Positions 48,946-57,881 of a DNA stretch of 64,000 nucleotides are shown here, one piece after another (positions within the stretch are counted from its first letter, which is position 1; every line of letters begins with the position of its first letter). Made by a program: the position numbers and the translations under genes. Origin of the DNA: Luteolibacter arcticus (GTDB lineage Bacteria; Verrucomicrobiota; Verrucomicrobiia; Verrucomicrobiales; Akkermansiaceae); contig NZ_JAPDDT010000003.1 in the NCBI RefSeq assembly GCF_025950235.1, positions 496,001 through 560,000 on the forward strand, written 5' to 3'. A model generated the notes under the pieces. That model was not told the origin of the DNA. It saw only the letters and a program-made list of their open reading frames with translations, and ran no database searches.

Positions 48946-49561
48946 CGATGCCTCCTTTCTTCAAAAGTGCGCGCAGTTTCTCCATCGCCCGATGCACGCG
49001 GACTTTGGCGGTGCCAAGCGGCACGCCCCAGCGGACCGCATGATCTTCCAGGGTGGCCGGGTCGAAGAGGGCGACACGCACGCTTTCCGCCTCGCCCGCA
49101 TCAAGTTGTTTGAGCGCCAGCCGGACTCGCGAAACCGTGTCGCGGAAAAACAAATCCTCCACCCCGCCACGGTCCGGCACTTCCAGCGCCGGCATCTTCC
49201 CCCAGTCCTCCCACACGGCAGCGCGGCGGCGCTTGCGGCGCAGGACATCCAGGCACAATCCGCGCAGGATCATCGCGCACCACGTGAAGCCGCGGCTTTT
49301 CTCGGAATCGAAATCACCGGCCCGCTTCCAGATGCGCAGGAAGCAATCCTGGAGCACCTCCTTCGCCGCGCCCTCATCGTTGATCCAGTGAAGGGCCATG
49401 CTGTAGAGGCGGTCGCCCCACATCCGGTAAAGTTCTTCAAGCGCTTCCGGATCATGACGGGCGATCCGCGTGAGCAACCACGTCCCGTCCCAGGCGTCTG
49501 CCCGTCCGTCCGTTTCGCGTGCTGATGCTTTTTCCCCCATCGGTCCGTCGCTTTGTCGCAT
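48932..49561 (-). CDS. ECF-family RNA polymerase sigma factor
   Basis: A 209-residue extracytoplasmic-function sigma factor. Region 2 is recognisable: RHDPEALEELYRMWGDRLYSMAL, DEGAAKEVLQDCFLRIWK and the basic promoter-melting part FTWCAMILRGLCLDVLRRKRRR. Region 4, a helix-turn-helix, has LEDHAVRWGVPLGTAKVRVHRAMEKL. The LQDCF sequence replaces the common VQEVF. The ATG at 49561 is preferred over a GTG at 49594 because the leader is otherwise unhelpful. Its overlap with the downstream membrane gene suggests a sigma/anti-sigma pair that responds to an envelope or extracellular signal. Nearby glycoside hydrolase genes could be targets, but no promoter motif proves it. Confidence 0.88.
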   Translation of the reverse strand: MRQSDGPMGEKASARETDGRADAWDGTWLLTRIARHDPEALEELYRMWGDRLYSMALHWINDEGAAKEVLQDCFLRIWKRAGDFDSEKSRGFTWCAMILRGLCLDVLRRKRRRAAVWEDWGKMPALEVPDRGGVEDLFFRDTVSRVRLALKQLDAGEAESVRVALFDPATLEDHAVRWGVPLGTAKVRVHRAMEKLRALLKKGGIDAPQ

Positions 49562-50007
49562 GATTCCGCCCGGAGCGGGAAGTCTCGAATTCACACACCA
49601 GGAGGTGAGGGACGACCGTCACCGAGCCCCCCCGGTCTCTCGACAGTCGCCCCCCTCCTGTAGTTTTGACACAACCCCTGGTCCACGCAGGCTCCATCCC
49701 CGGCACCGGGGCCGGACGACGTTCCGGAGTCTCCTCCATGCCCCAAGCCCTCCCCGACTCGAAGCACAGTCTCCATTCCGCCGTCCGGCCGGATGCTTTC
49801 CGGTGGAAACTTTCGCGTGAAGGCGCTGCTGTCAGGTGCGGCTGGGACCCAAAAAACCCGCCGCTCCCGCAAGAAATCCAAAACTGGCATCCACGGTCGC
49901 CCCGTGAATCCCGGTCCTTGAACTTCTGGCAACAACACCACAACCATGATCGCTACCTAATGATCCGGCGGCGGCAGGAGGTGGGTTTCAGAAAAGTTCT
50001 CTTTTTT
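49562..50007. other. 446-bp spacer upstream of the ECF gene, no gene recognised
   Basis: I see no supported gene here. Open frames on both strands are present but have no start with a ribosome-binding site, no family motifs and codon use typical of antisense reading. The region should contain the ECF promoter; a self-recognised ECF promoter (AAC-type -35) could not be pointed out with confidence. Confidence 0.4.
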
Positions 50008-52965
50008 TCACTCCGCCCGAAAACGCAGCGTCACCGGCTTGGCGGCTTGGTCCGTCGGGAAAGCCTCACCCTCGAAATGGGCCCAATCCTTGGCGCTGGT
50101 TTGCGGCGAATCCTGCGCGGTGGATCGGACTTGGCTGCCGTCGGAAAGTTCGACGCGCAGTTCGAGACCGCGGAACTTGAACTTGTCGTCCGCGGTGCTG
50201 CAGCGGAGTTCGAGCGTATTTTCCGGCTTCAGCTTCGCCATCAAAGAAGCGGGAATTTCCAATCGTGCGGTTTGCCACTCGTCGGGACCGGCGGGCAGGT
50301 CGGCCAGTTTCTCGCCATTGAGGGACAGCGTCTTGCTGCCGTGACCGGCGGTGATGCCGAAGTGCTCGACGGTCAGCCACGCCTTGCGAGCACCACGCAA
50401 TTCAGCCTCGGTGAGAGCCCGGAGCGGCACCGGAGTGGCACGCAACTCGCGCTCCGCGATCAGGCACTGGGTTTGCCGGCGGGTATTTGCGGAAACGGCC
50501 CACGGCAAATCGCGCGGGTTGAAGGTCTCGTCGGTGGCCTTGGTCTCCGCCAGCAGCCACGCCTCGGCCCGGGTGGCGGTTTCGCCACCGCGGACTCCCA
50601 CGGTGACGGCCTTGCCGGCCTTCGATTTTAGGTCAAAGGACGCCATCCGCCACGGCCGCACGCGATCGCTCGGCATGCCGGCCCGCGCGTAGCTGGCGTA
50701 GTGATTGAGCGCCGCCTTGCTGGAGCGCAGCGGCGTCGCGATCTCGCCATCAATCTTTACTTCCGGCAGCTCCGGATAGCCGATCACCAGCAGCTCACCG
50801 CGGCCGGCGAACTCAGGCAGACGATCGACTTTCGCCATGGCCGCCTGGCCTTCCGCCTTCACGGAAACAGCCAGCGCTGGCGTCGCCGCGGGCTTGGCCG
50901 ACGAAGTGCCGGGCTCGAATTCAAAGGCGAGCGTCTCGTAGCCGGGAATCTCGATCTCCATCGTCCGGCCCGCGGTGAACTTCGCAGGCGACGTCGCATG
51001 ATACGGATAGACCACGCGCGCGAGGTAGGCCTTCCCCACCTCGCCGGCAAAGCCCGACGCGGAATCGAAGGGCACCCGCAGCACCTGCGGCGAGGGACCG
51101 GGATTGCGCGCCACCAGCACGCCGCGTTCGCCATCCCAGCCGGCGTAGCCATACACGTGGCCTTCATCCGGACGACCGCCGATCCACACGTTGTTCGCGA
51201 GCGCCTTGAAGTTCCGCTCGCTCCAACGGTGGATGGTCGCCAGGGACTTCCACTGGTCGGCGCTCATCGCGGCCGGCGTGAGGTACCACTCCTTCATCTG
51301 GATACCACGTCCATAGTACATCATCACATGGTCGGCCCAGTCGCGCAGCGTATCCTGTGGGCTTTCCATCTGACCGCGCGGATTGCGGATGATGCCATGG
51401 GTCATCAGCCGCGAGACCGGCACCAGCGGGCGGTCGGCAGCATCGCCCCACATCCGCCAAATGTAAGCGTCGCGGTCGGTGGTCGCCATCGCGCGGGTGG
51501 AAAGCTCGGGCCAGTTACCATTGAAGCCGTCGTCGCCGGCCAGCATCCACAGCGCATCCCCATGCATCAGCCACCACGGCGAGAACCACACCCAGTTTGT
51601 TAGATTCTGATAGACTTCCGGATTCGCATCGCGCGTCGCGGCGAGCAAAGAGATCATCGCATCCACGTTCGCCTCGTGACCGTGGCGGTCGGTGGCGGGG
51701 TGATTGCAGCCGTCGCCGGTGTCGGAGAGGTGGTTGAAGTCGTGCTTGAAGTAGTTCACGCGCGCCTCGCCCGCGAGCTTGCGGAGCTGCTTCTCAAGCT
51801 GCTGGCGATAGCCATCCGCGCTCAGCGAGTAGTGGCCGAAGTACTGGCTGAAGTACTGGTTCGGCTTGGCCTTCTTGTAGCCCTGCGTTTCGCCCCAGCC
51901 CACATTCGTATTCGTGCCATCCAGCGCCAGCCACAGCCCGAGGTGGGTGCCATCCTTGCGCAGCGATTCACTCAGCGCCTTCACGTCCTCGAAGCCCTTC
52001 GGGAAATGCCCGGCTGCCGGTTCCCACACCGAGGCACGATCCTGCCAGCCATCGTCCGGCACCATCGAGTCGATCTTGATGTCGTAGCCCTTCAGCGCCG
52101 CTTGGAACTGCCGATGGATATTAATGAAGTTGTCGCCCTTGAGCGACTTGCCCGCCGCATCGAACCAGTTGTTGTAGTGCGTGAACGAGCGCGCCGGCTT
52201 GGCCACGGATTCGAGATAGCGGCCGAAGCCCTGCTCGACGGACTCCCCAGCCTTGGCGACACCGGCGACGGCGCTCTGGCTGCGGATCACCCAGCGCTCG
52301 CCTTCCTTCTTCGCGAAACCGGGAAAGTGGAACATCCGGAGCAGCCCCGGCCGAGGCTTGGCCTCGCGATCGCGACCTTCGAGATCCACGAATGAATAAT
52401 TTCCGACCAGCTCGTAACGATGGCTGTCGGGTTTCGGAGTGTTTCCGTCGCCATAACGAGTGTGCCCGGCCGGATGCTCCAGACCGAAGAACCAGCGATC
52501 GCCGAGAAACACCGGCTCCCCTCGCCCGCCGCGGGTGGTGGTGCCGCTGGCGGTGAAGCGCTCGACCTCAAGGCGGTCGAGCGTCGCGGCTTTCGGGAAC
52601 TCCAGCTCGATCCGCTTGCGGAGATAGCTGCCGCTTTCAAAGGTCACCGTCACCTTCGACGGCGCGTTTTCCGGCAAGGCCGAGCCCTCCGGCCACACGT
52701 AGCGGAAGACCAGGCCGGCCGCGGTTTTCTGCGGCTCCCCGGCCGAGCGGTAATCGTCCACCGTCCACTCGCTGTCATCCATGGTCCGCAAGTGGAACTC
52801 ATCGCTCGCCACTGGCAGCGCTTGGCCGCCGGCATCGATGAAGCCAGTGGTCCGCCAGACCTTCCCATCGAAGTCGAATTCACGGCGGGTGCCGTCGGCA
52901 GCACGCCATTCCAGCGCGGAAAGCGAGGTCGAAAAGGAGACAAAAATTGCCAGTCGGAGCATCAT
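50008..52965 (-). CDS. Exported glycoside hydrolase, GH36/GH27-like (clan GH-D) candidate
   Basis: A 985-residue exported enzyme with a short signal peptide (MLRLAIFVSFSTSLSA). An N-terminal beta-sandwich (about residues 20-250) precedes a TIM-barrel-like region (about 260-640) with SMVPDDGWQDRASVWEPA, LGLWLALDGTN, YFKHDFNHLSDTGDG and LAGDDGFNGNWPELSTRAM. The Lys-x-Asp segment (FKHDFN) fits the nucleophile of alpha-galactosidase-type barrels and the GDDG Asp may be the acid/base. The last 230 residues, starting near VKAEGQAAMAKVD, look like two C-terminal beta domains, possibly carbohydrate-binding. Alpha-galactosidase activity is a reasonable but untested guess. It lies on the same strand as the ECF sigma gene, 446 bp upstream. 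Confidence 0.72.
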   Translation of the reverse strand: MMLRLAIFVSFSTSLSALEWRAADGTRREFDFDGKVWRTTGFIDAGGQALPVASDEFHLRTMDDSEWTVDDYRSAGEPQKTAAGLVFRYVWPEGSALPENAPSKVTVTFESGSYLRKRIELEFPKAATLDRLEVERFTASGTTTRGGRGEPVFLGDRWFFGLEHPAGHTRYGDGNTPKPDSHRYELVGNYSFVDLEGRDREAKPRPGLLRMFHFPGFAKKEGERWVIRSQSAVAGVAKAGESVEQGFGRYLESVAKPARSFTHYNNWFDAAGKSLKGDNFINIHRQFQAALKGYDIKIDSMVPDDGWQDRASVWEPAAGHFPKGFEDVKALSESLRKDGTHLGLWLALDGTNTNVGWGETQGYKKAKPNQYFSQYFGHYSLSADGYRQQLEKQLRKLAGEARVNYFKHDFNHLSDTGDGCNHPATDRHGHEANVDAMISLLAATRDANPEVYQNLTNWVWFSPWWLMHGDALWMLAGDDGFNGNWPELSTRAMATTDRDAYIWRMWGDAADRPLVPVSRLMTHGIIRNPRGQMESPQDTLRDWADHVMMYYGRGIQMKEWYLTPAAMSADQWKSLATIHRWSERNFKALANNVWIGGRPDEGHVYGYAGWDGERGVLVARNPGPSPQVLRVPFDSASGFAGEVGKAYLARVVYPYHATSPAKFTAGRTMEIEIPGYETLAFEFEPGTSSAKPAATPALAVSVKAEGQAAMAKVDRLPEFAGRGELLVIGYPELPEVKIDGEIATPLRSSKAALNHYASYARAGMPSDRVRPWRMASFDLKSKAGKAVTVGVRGGETATRAEAWLLAETKATDETFNPRDLPWAVSANTRRQTQCLIAERELRATPVPLRALTEAELRGARKAWLTVEHFGITAGHGSKTLSLNGEKLADLPAGPDEWQTARLEIPASLMAKLKPENTLELRCSTADDKFKFRGLELRVELSDGSQVRSTAQDSPQTSAKDWAHFEGEAFPTDQAAKPVTLRFRAE

Positions 52966-53157
52966 GGAGAGCTTGGATACGTGACCACCTAGTAAGTTTC
53001 AGTCACCAAAATATCCATTTCATGCGCTTCCCATCCAAAAAGCGGCCACAGCCCCGCAGCCGCCTGTGTCAGCGCGGCTTGGGAAAGTTTGACGGTCCAT
53101 GATCCCGACCTGTACCTTTGTTGCACCATTTACCCACATCCCAACCCTGTTCTATTC

Positions 53158-54270
53158 ATGAAACCCAAACTGCACGCGCTCCTTCCCATCCTCTCCTGCC
53201 TCCTTCTCTTCCCCGCGGGTGCCCAGCAATGGTCCGCCGAGCAGGCCAATGCTTGGCACAAGACCCAGCCATGGCGCGCCGGCTCGAACTTCACCCCGAG
53301 CACCGCCATCAACCAGCTCGAGATGTGGCAGGCGGATACCTTCGATCCGGAAACCATCGACCGCGAACTCGGCTACGCCGCCTCCTGCGGAATGAACACC
53401 GCCCGCGTGTTCCTTCACAATCTGCTATGGGAGCAGGATTCGGAAGGCCTGCTGAAGCGCATGGACCAGTTCCTGACGATCGCCGACAAGCACAAGATCG
53501 GCATCATGTTCGTGCTCTTCGACGACGTGTGGGATCCTTTCCCGAAGCTCGGCAAGCAGCGCGAACCGAAGCCGCACGTCCACAACTCCGGCTGGGTCCA
53601 GAGCCCCGGCAAGGACGTCCTGGTCGATGACGCCAAGCGCCGCGCGCTCGAACCCTACGTCACCGGCGTGCTCACCCGCTTCAAGGACGACAAGCGCGTC
53701 ACCGTCTGGGACCTCTACAACGAGCCCGGCAACATGAACACCAGCGCCTACGGCAAGGTCGAGCTGCCGCCGGACAAGAAGAAGGAGCACGCCCTCGAAC
53801 TCGCCAAGCTGTGCTTCGAGTGGGCCTGGAAAGTTCGCCCCTCGCAGCCGCTCACCATCGGCGTCTGGACCGGCGACTGGAGCACCAAGGAAAAGCGCGA
53901 CGCGCTCAATGCTTATCAGATCGACCACTCCGACATCATCAGCTTCCACGCCTACTCCGACCTCGAGAAGACCAAGGCCATGACCGAGCCCCTCTTCGCA
54001 TACGGTCGCCCCGTCCTCTGCACCGAGTTCATGGCCCGCACCGCCGGCAGCAGACTCCAGGACATCCTGCCGTACTTCAAGGAGAAGAAGGTCGACGCCT
54101 ACCAATGGGGCCTCGTCGCCGGCAAGACCCAGACGCAGTATCCATGGGAAAGCTGGAAGCGGGACTTCACCGAAGAGCCCGAGGAGTGGTTCCACGAACT
54201 CTTCCACAAGGACGGCAAGCCGTACGACAAGGAAGAGACTGACCTCTACAAGAAGCTCACCGGCAAATAA
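53158..54270 (+). CDS. Exported GH5-like clan-A glycoside hydrolase
   Basis: A 370-residue exported enzyme. The ATG at 53158 gives a signal peptide (MKPKLHALLPILSCLLLFPAGA) and removes an unlikely leader from 53089. The TIM barrel has CGMNTARVFLHNLLWEQD, the acid/base Glu in WDLYNEPGN, the aromatic strand ISFHAYSDLE, and the nucleophile Glu in PVLCTEFMAR. This spacing is typical of clan GH-A families such as GH5. Preferred substrate (beta-mannan, cellulose or xylan) cannot be judged. A TTGACG hexamer at 53089-53094 with TACCTT 18 bases on could be a weak promoter. The gene is followed by twin hairpins. Confidence 0.85.
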   Translation: MKPKLHALLPILSCLLLFPAGAQQWSAEQANAWHKTQPWRAGSNFTPSTAINQLEMWQADTFDPETIDRELGYAASCGMNTARVFLHNLLWEQDSEGLLKRMDQFLTIADKHKIGIMFVLFDDVWDPFPKLGKQREPKPHVHNSGWVQSPGKDVLVDDAKRRALEPYVTGVLTRFKDDKRVTVWDLYNEPGNMNTSAYGKVELPPDKKKEHALELAKLCFEWAWKVRPSQPLTIGVWTGDWSTKEKRDALNAYQIDHSDIISFHAYSDLEKTKAMTEPLFAYGRPVLCTEFMARTAGSRLQDILPYFKEKKVDAYQWGLVAGKTQTQYPWESWKRDFTEEPEEWFHELFHKDGKPYDKEETDLYKKLTGK

Positions 54271-54273
54271 GGA

Positions 54274-54316
54274 GCGGGGACATTCCGTCCCCGCCGTGTC
54301 GACAGAATGTCGACAC
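54274..54316 (+). terminator. Twin perfect hairpins after the GH5-like gene
   Basis: GCGGGGAC (54274-54281) and GTCCCCGC (54287-54294) pair around ATTCC. Directly after, GTGTCGACA (54296-54304) and TGTCGACAC (54308-54316) pair around GAA. Both stems are perfect. There is no thymine run, so this may be a rho-dependent or stabilising 3' end, or a REP-type element. It starts 4 bp after the stop codon. Confidence 0.6.
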
Positions 54317-54423
54317 TCCTCATCCCCTGCCCGCGCCGTCTCCCGATGGCGCGGGCATTGTCATTTCCCGACGATCGCCGGACCCGTTCATTGCCTTCGC
54401 GAAATCTGCCGCTACATACGAAC

Positions 54424-55938
54424 ATGCAGAGGATTCTCCGGCAGTTGAAGGAAGCGATCCGCCTCCGCTTCCCCAAGGCAGTGGCGGCCGGCTCCTACGT
54501 CCGGAAACGGCGAAAACGCTTCATCGCTCTCTTCCTTACCGTGGCTCATGCCGCCGGGGCGCTGACGTCGTTGCAAGCGATCATGACGGTCCGGACCGCC
54601 CAAGGTGCCACCGCTTGGGTCGTAGCTCTCAACACCATCCCCTACCTGGCGGTTCCCGCTTACTGGGTCTTCGGACGGACGAAATTTGAGGGTTACATCA
54701 CCGAGCGCCGGGGCAGCGACGAAAAGTCCGGCTCGGTGGTAAGCGGCCTGCGAGATCGGCTCAAAGCCGATGGTCTGATCGCTGCCGATGATGGCAGCGG
54801 AAAACGCCGCATCTTGGAACGCTTGGCCAAATTGCCGGCAACCGGGAGAAACCAAGTCCAGCTCCTCCGCAATAGCGACGAGATCTTCCCCTCGATTTTC
54901 GAAGGCATCGACCAGGCTGAATCCTATGTCCTCGTCCAGTTCTACATCGTCAGGGATGACGAGTTAGGGAGGAAACTCAAAGACCATCTGCTTGCCGCGG
55001 CGAAGCGTGGCGTGCGTGTTCATTTCCTCTATGACGAGATTGGAAGCTATGGGCTTCCTTCAGACTACACCTCCGCACTGCGCAGCGCAGGCATTGAGAT
55101 CCTGCCATTCAATTCCATGAAGGGATGGAACAATCGTTTCCAGATCAACTTTAGGAACCACCGGAAATTGGTGGTTGTCGACGGCAGGACAGCTTGGGCG
55201 GGAGGTGCGAACATTGGCGACGAATATAGCGGCGGCGACGAGAAGCTGTCCCCGTGGCATGACACCATGATCCGGGTCGCGGGGCCCGCGGTCCAAGCCG
55301 TCCAGCTATCGTTCCTCGAAGACTGGAGTTGGAGCAGTGACAACCTGCTGAGCTTGGAGTGGACCCCTGTGGCGGCCACGCCGGATGCGGGTCAGGAGGT
55401 CCAATGCATCCCTAGCGGACCTGCGGATTCGCTCGAGACCTGCACCCTCTATTTCCTTCAACTGATCAATTCGGCCCAATCCCGGCTTTGGATCGCGACT
55501 CCCTACTTCGTGCCCGACGAACAGTTCATCAGCGCCTTGGAATTGGCCGCCCTCCGCGGCGTGGAGGTGAGGATCCTGGTGACTGACAAGTGCGACAGTG
55601 CGTTGGTTGACCTTTCCGGTTGGGCGTATGTCGAGCGCTTGGGTCGCGTGGGAGTTCGCTTCTACCGGCACGCCGAGGGCTTCATGCACCAAAAGGTCAC
55701 CTTGGTGGACTCCGACGTGGCAACCGTGGGGTCGGCAAATATCGACAACCGGTCGTTCCGGCTCAATTTCGAGCTGACGCTCCAGGTCCGGGACCGGGCT
55801 TTTGCGACAGAGGTCGCCGCGATGTTCGAGAAGGATTTCGCAAAGTCCCGCCTCGTCGGCTTGGACGAGCCCACCCAGCGGGGTATCGGATTCCGGATGA
55901 AGGTACGCGCCGCCAATCTGCTCTCGCCTATCCAATGA
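54424..55938 (+). CDS. cls: Cardiolipin synthase, phospholipase D family
   Basis: A 504-residue membrane phospholipid synthase that joins two phosphatidylglycerols to make cardiolipin. Two N-terminal hydrophobic segments (RFIALFLTVAHAAGAL and TAWVVALNTIPYLAVPAYWV) anchor it. The two HKD motifs are NHRKLVVVDGRTAWAGGANIG and MHQKVTLVDSDVATVGSANID, the hallmark of the Cls/PLD group. A segment of about 65 residues between the anchors and the first catalytic half (GSDEKSGSVVSGLRDRLK) is longer than usual. The ATG at 54424 begins the natural N-terminus; a longer frame from 54307 includes part of the upstream hairpin. Confidence 0.88.
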   Translation: MQRILRQLKEAIRLRFPKAVAAGSYVRKRRKRFIALFLTVAHAAGALTSLQAIMTVRTAQGATAWVVALNTIPYLAVPAYWVFGRTKFEGYITERRGSDEKSGSVVSGLRDRLKADGLIAADDGSGKRRILERLAKLPATGRNQVQLLRNSDEIFPSIFEGIDQAESYVLVQFYIVRDDELGRKLKDHLLAAAKRGVRVHFLYDEIGSYGLPSDYTSALRSAGIEILPFNSMKGWNNRFQINFRNHRKLVVVDGRTAWAGGANIGDEYSGGDEKLSPWHDTMIRVAGPAVQAVQLSFLEDWSWSSDNLLSLEWTPVAATPDAGQEVQCIPSGPADSLETCTLYFLQLINSAQSRLWIATPYFVPDEQFISALELAALRGVEVRILVTDKCDSALVDLSGWAYVERLGRVGVRFYRHAEGFMHQKVTLVDSDVATVGSANIDNRSFRLNFELTLQVRDRAFATEVAAMFEKDFAKSRLVGLDEPTQRGIGFRMKVRAANLLSPIQ

Positions 55939-56003
55939 GCGGCCTCGGTGATCAAATTTCAAGGACTGACCTTTTTAACGCGCTCGTAGACTTGGTCGCC
56001 GGC

Positions 56004-56975
56004 TCACGGGTCGTCAGCAACGTCCGGAATAAGACAGGTGATCATGTCCCAGGTTGCTTCAACATGCGCTTTCGCTTTGTCCATCGGGGCGTCGTGGCCT
56101 CCGTGTGCCACCTTGTTTCGGAAACTCAGGTAGCTGCTCGGGATCGATAGCGTTCCCTTGCCGAAAACCTTGGAGAGAACCTGACCCTTTCGGTTCAGGC
56201 CATCATAGCCCTCAAGTAGCCATTCTGCGTGTTGGGGATCAGCGTGATGGGTGAGAAGATGCCTTCTAATCTTCGAAGTGATGGCGACCTCGAGCGCGGT
56301 GGTCGCTTCGATCACTGCAGTGCGGTATTCTCCACGGCGGAAGGCATCGCAAGCGCTGAGAAGAAGGAGATAAGAAATTGGAACTCGCTTTCCGGAAGAC
56401 GCCCATTCGGCTGCCTTGTGAATGTCCGTTATGGAAGCGGCCCGACCGTAGTCTCTGCCCACCACTCGTAGTGAAACATTCATGCGAGGCCCAACATGAT
56501 ACGATGGATCTTCGGTCGCGAAGAACTTCACCTGTGGCTTAGACTCCCGGTTGATCAGAACCACCGATAGAGTTCCTTGCTTGGTGAGAAGGCGCACCAT
56601 CGCTCCAAATCGATCAAGCCAGTCGTGATGAGCCGCGACGATAACTTCGATCTCAGATCGCCCGACTAGGATGCTGGCGTATTCGACGCTCGCGCTTAAG
56701 ATGCCCTGAGTCGTGTGGGAAGATTCGACATCGCCCCAAACCGTCCGTATTGCCTCTCGGTGATTCTTGAGAGCTGTCGGCGGATGTAAAATGGTGTGCG
56801 GGTCCGAGCCTTCCGGGGCGGACGTCGGAAAATCCATCACCGTCGTCACGCCGCCAATCGTAACGTCAAATGAGGCTCCGAGCACAGCGGCATCAACAAG
56901 CAGCTCTGGCCTAAAGCGGAGAAATCCTAGGGCATTCATCCCTTCAATTACGGCAGGTCTGAAGTCATCGCTCAT
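56004..56975 (-). CDS. Hypothetical protein with C-terminal HEPN-like domain
   Basis: A 323-residue soluble protein. Residues 1 to about 170 form an alpha/beta region without known motifs (DVTIGGVTTVMDF, VIVAAHHDWLDRFGAMVRLL). Residues of about 185-323 are all-helical, with SYLLLLSACDAFRRGEYRTA, VIEATTALEVAITSKIRRHL and, near the end, Arg286 and His291 in SFRNKVAHGG. The R-x4-H spacing and the surrounding helix pair match HEPN-superfamily domains, many of which are RNases in toxin, abortive-infection or RNA-processing systems. No partner antitoxin (nucleotidyltransferase) is adjacent. The region has somewhat lower GC than neighbouring genes, hinting at acquisition. It is convergent with cls. 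HEPN identity is inferred, not proven. Confidence 0.62.
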   Translation of the reverse strand: MSDDFRPAVIEGMNALGFLRFRPELLVDAAVLGASFDVTIGGVTTVMDFPTSAPEGSDPHTILHPPTALKNHREAIRTVWGDVESSHTTQGILSASVEYASILVGRSEIEVIVAAHHDWLDRFGAMVRLLTKQGTLSVVLINRESKPQVKFFATEDPSYHVGPRMNVSLRVVGRDYGRAASITDIHKAAEWASSGKRVPISYLLLLSACDAFRRGEYRTAVIEATTALEVAITSKIRRHLLTHHADPQHAEWLLEGYDGLNRKGQVLSKVFGKGTLSIPSSYLSFRNKVAHGGHDAPMDKAKAHVEATWDMITCLIPDVADDP

Positions 56976-57049
56976 CGGCGTTTTGCGGACCCTCGCAGCT
57001 CAGACTTAAGGTGTCCCTCCCGTTTCCTATCTCCCATCCACCATCCCCC

Positions 57050-57661
57050 TCACGCCGACATCCGCACCGACGAAGGATCCGGATCAATGAAATGCGTCCA
57101 GCTCTCGTGGGTGCCGGCGTTTTCCTTCAGCCCGAACATCGGCCTCCAGCGCGGGGCGGCGGGCTTTCGCAGCGGGTGCATGTTCGCCTCGTGCGGCAGC
57201 TTGTTCGCCTTGCGGGTGTTGCAGCGGATGCAGGAGGTGACGATGTTCTCCCACGTGGTCCGGCCGCCTTTGTCGCGGGGCATCACGTGGTCGAGATTGA
57301 GGTCGGACTCGTTGAAAATCTTGGCGCAGTACTGGCAGGTGTGCTTGTCGCGCAGGAACACATTCCGGCGGGTGAAGCGGACCTCCAGGCGCGGCAGCTT
57401 CTCGTAAAGCGCCAGCACGATGATCTTCGGCACCCGCAGGGCGAGCCGCACGGTGTGGATCACCTCGTCCAAGATGTCGTCCGACGAATGATCGATCCAC
57501 GACCCCAGGTCGTGGGTACGGAAGCGATCTTCGCCCTCGGTCTGCACCACCTGGGCGTGCCCTAGGAACAAGAGCTTGAGCGCGCGGCGGACGGAGCAGG
57601 TATGCACCGGCTGCCAAAACCGGTTGAGAACGAGGACGGGATGGTCAAGATGGCCGGCCAT
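57050..57661 (-). CDS. HNH-family endonuclease
   Basis: A 203-residue protein with a C-terminal HNH nuclease fold: CQYCAKIFNESDLNLDHVMPR is the first zinc knuckle plus the catalytic His region, and SCIRCNTRKANKLPHEANM completes it. The two Cys pairs (CQYC and CIRC) bind structural zinc and the His in DHV is the catalytic one. The N-terminal part (AGHLDHPVLVLNRFWQPVHT, VRRALKLLFLGHAQVV) is conserved in a family of HNH proteins common in cyanobacteria and PVC bacteria. The ATG at 57661 is preferred over 57772. Its cellular role (repair, genome defence or RNA) is not known. Confidence 0.85.
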   Translation of the reverse strand: MAGHLDHPVLVLNRFWQPVHTCSVRRALKLLFLGHAQVVQTEGEDRFRTHDLGSWIDHSSDDILDEVIHTVRLALRVPKIIVLALYEKLPRLEVRFTRRNVFLRDKHTCQYCAKIFNESDLNLDHVMPRDKGGRTTWENIVTSCIRCNTRKANKLPHEANMHPLRKPAAPRWRPMFGLKENAGTHESWTHFIDPDPSSVRMSA

Positions 57662-57881
57662 GCCTTTTTTCCCAGCAATTGCCGCGCAAGCTAGCAGGAT
57701 TGCCCGAGGTCGCAAGGAAAAGCTTGGTGACGGGGAAGTTACAGAAACCCGGCCTTCTTTTTTCCCTCCCACTCAATTGAGGGTGAAACCCGGTCGCCTT
57801 TTGCAACGTTGAATGGGTAGTGACTTCGGGCTTGCCCGGGCCACCGCGAAATCCACAGTTGTCCGACAGATTCATCGATTC

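Noticed and set aside
49591-49947. Small minus-strand gene in the gap upstream of the ECF gene
   Set aside because: The frame has a GC-biased, low-information protein with no ribosome-binding site or similarity that I recognise.
54424-57661. Genomic island containing cls, the HEPN-like gene and the HNH gene
   Set aside because: GC is somewhat lower in part, but no integrase, tRNA, direct repeats or other boundary was found, so an island is not supported.
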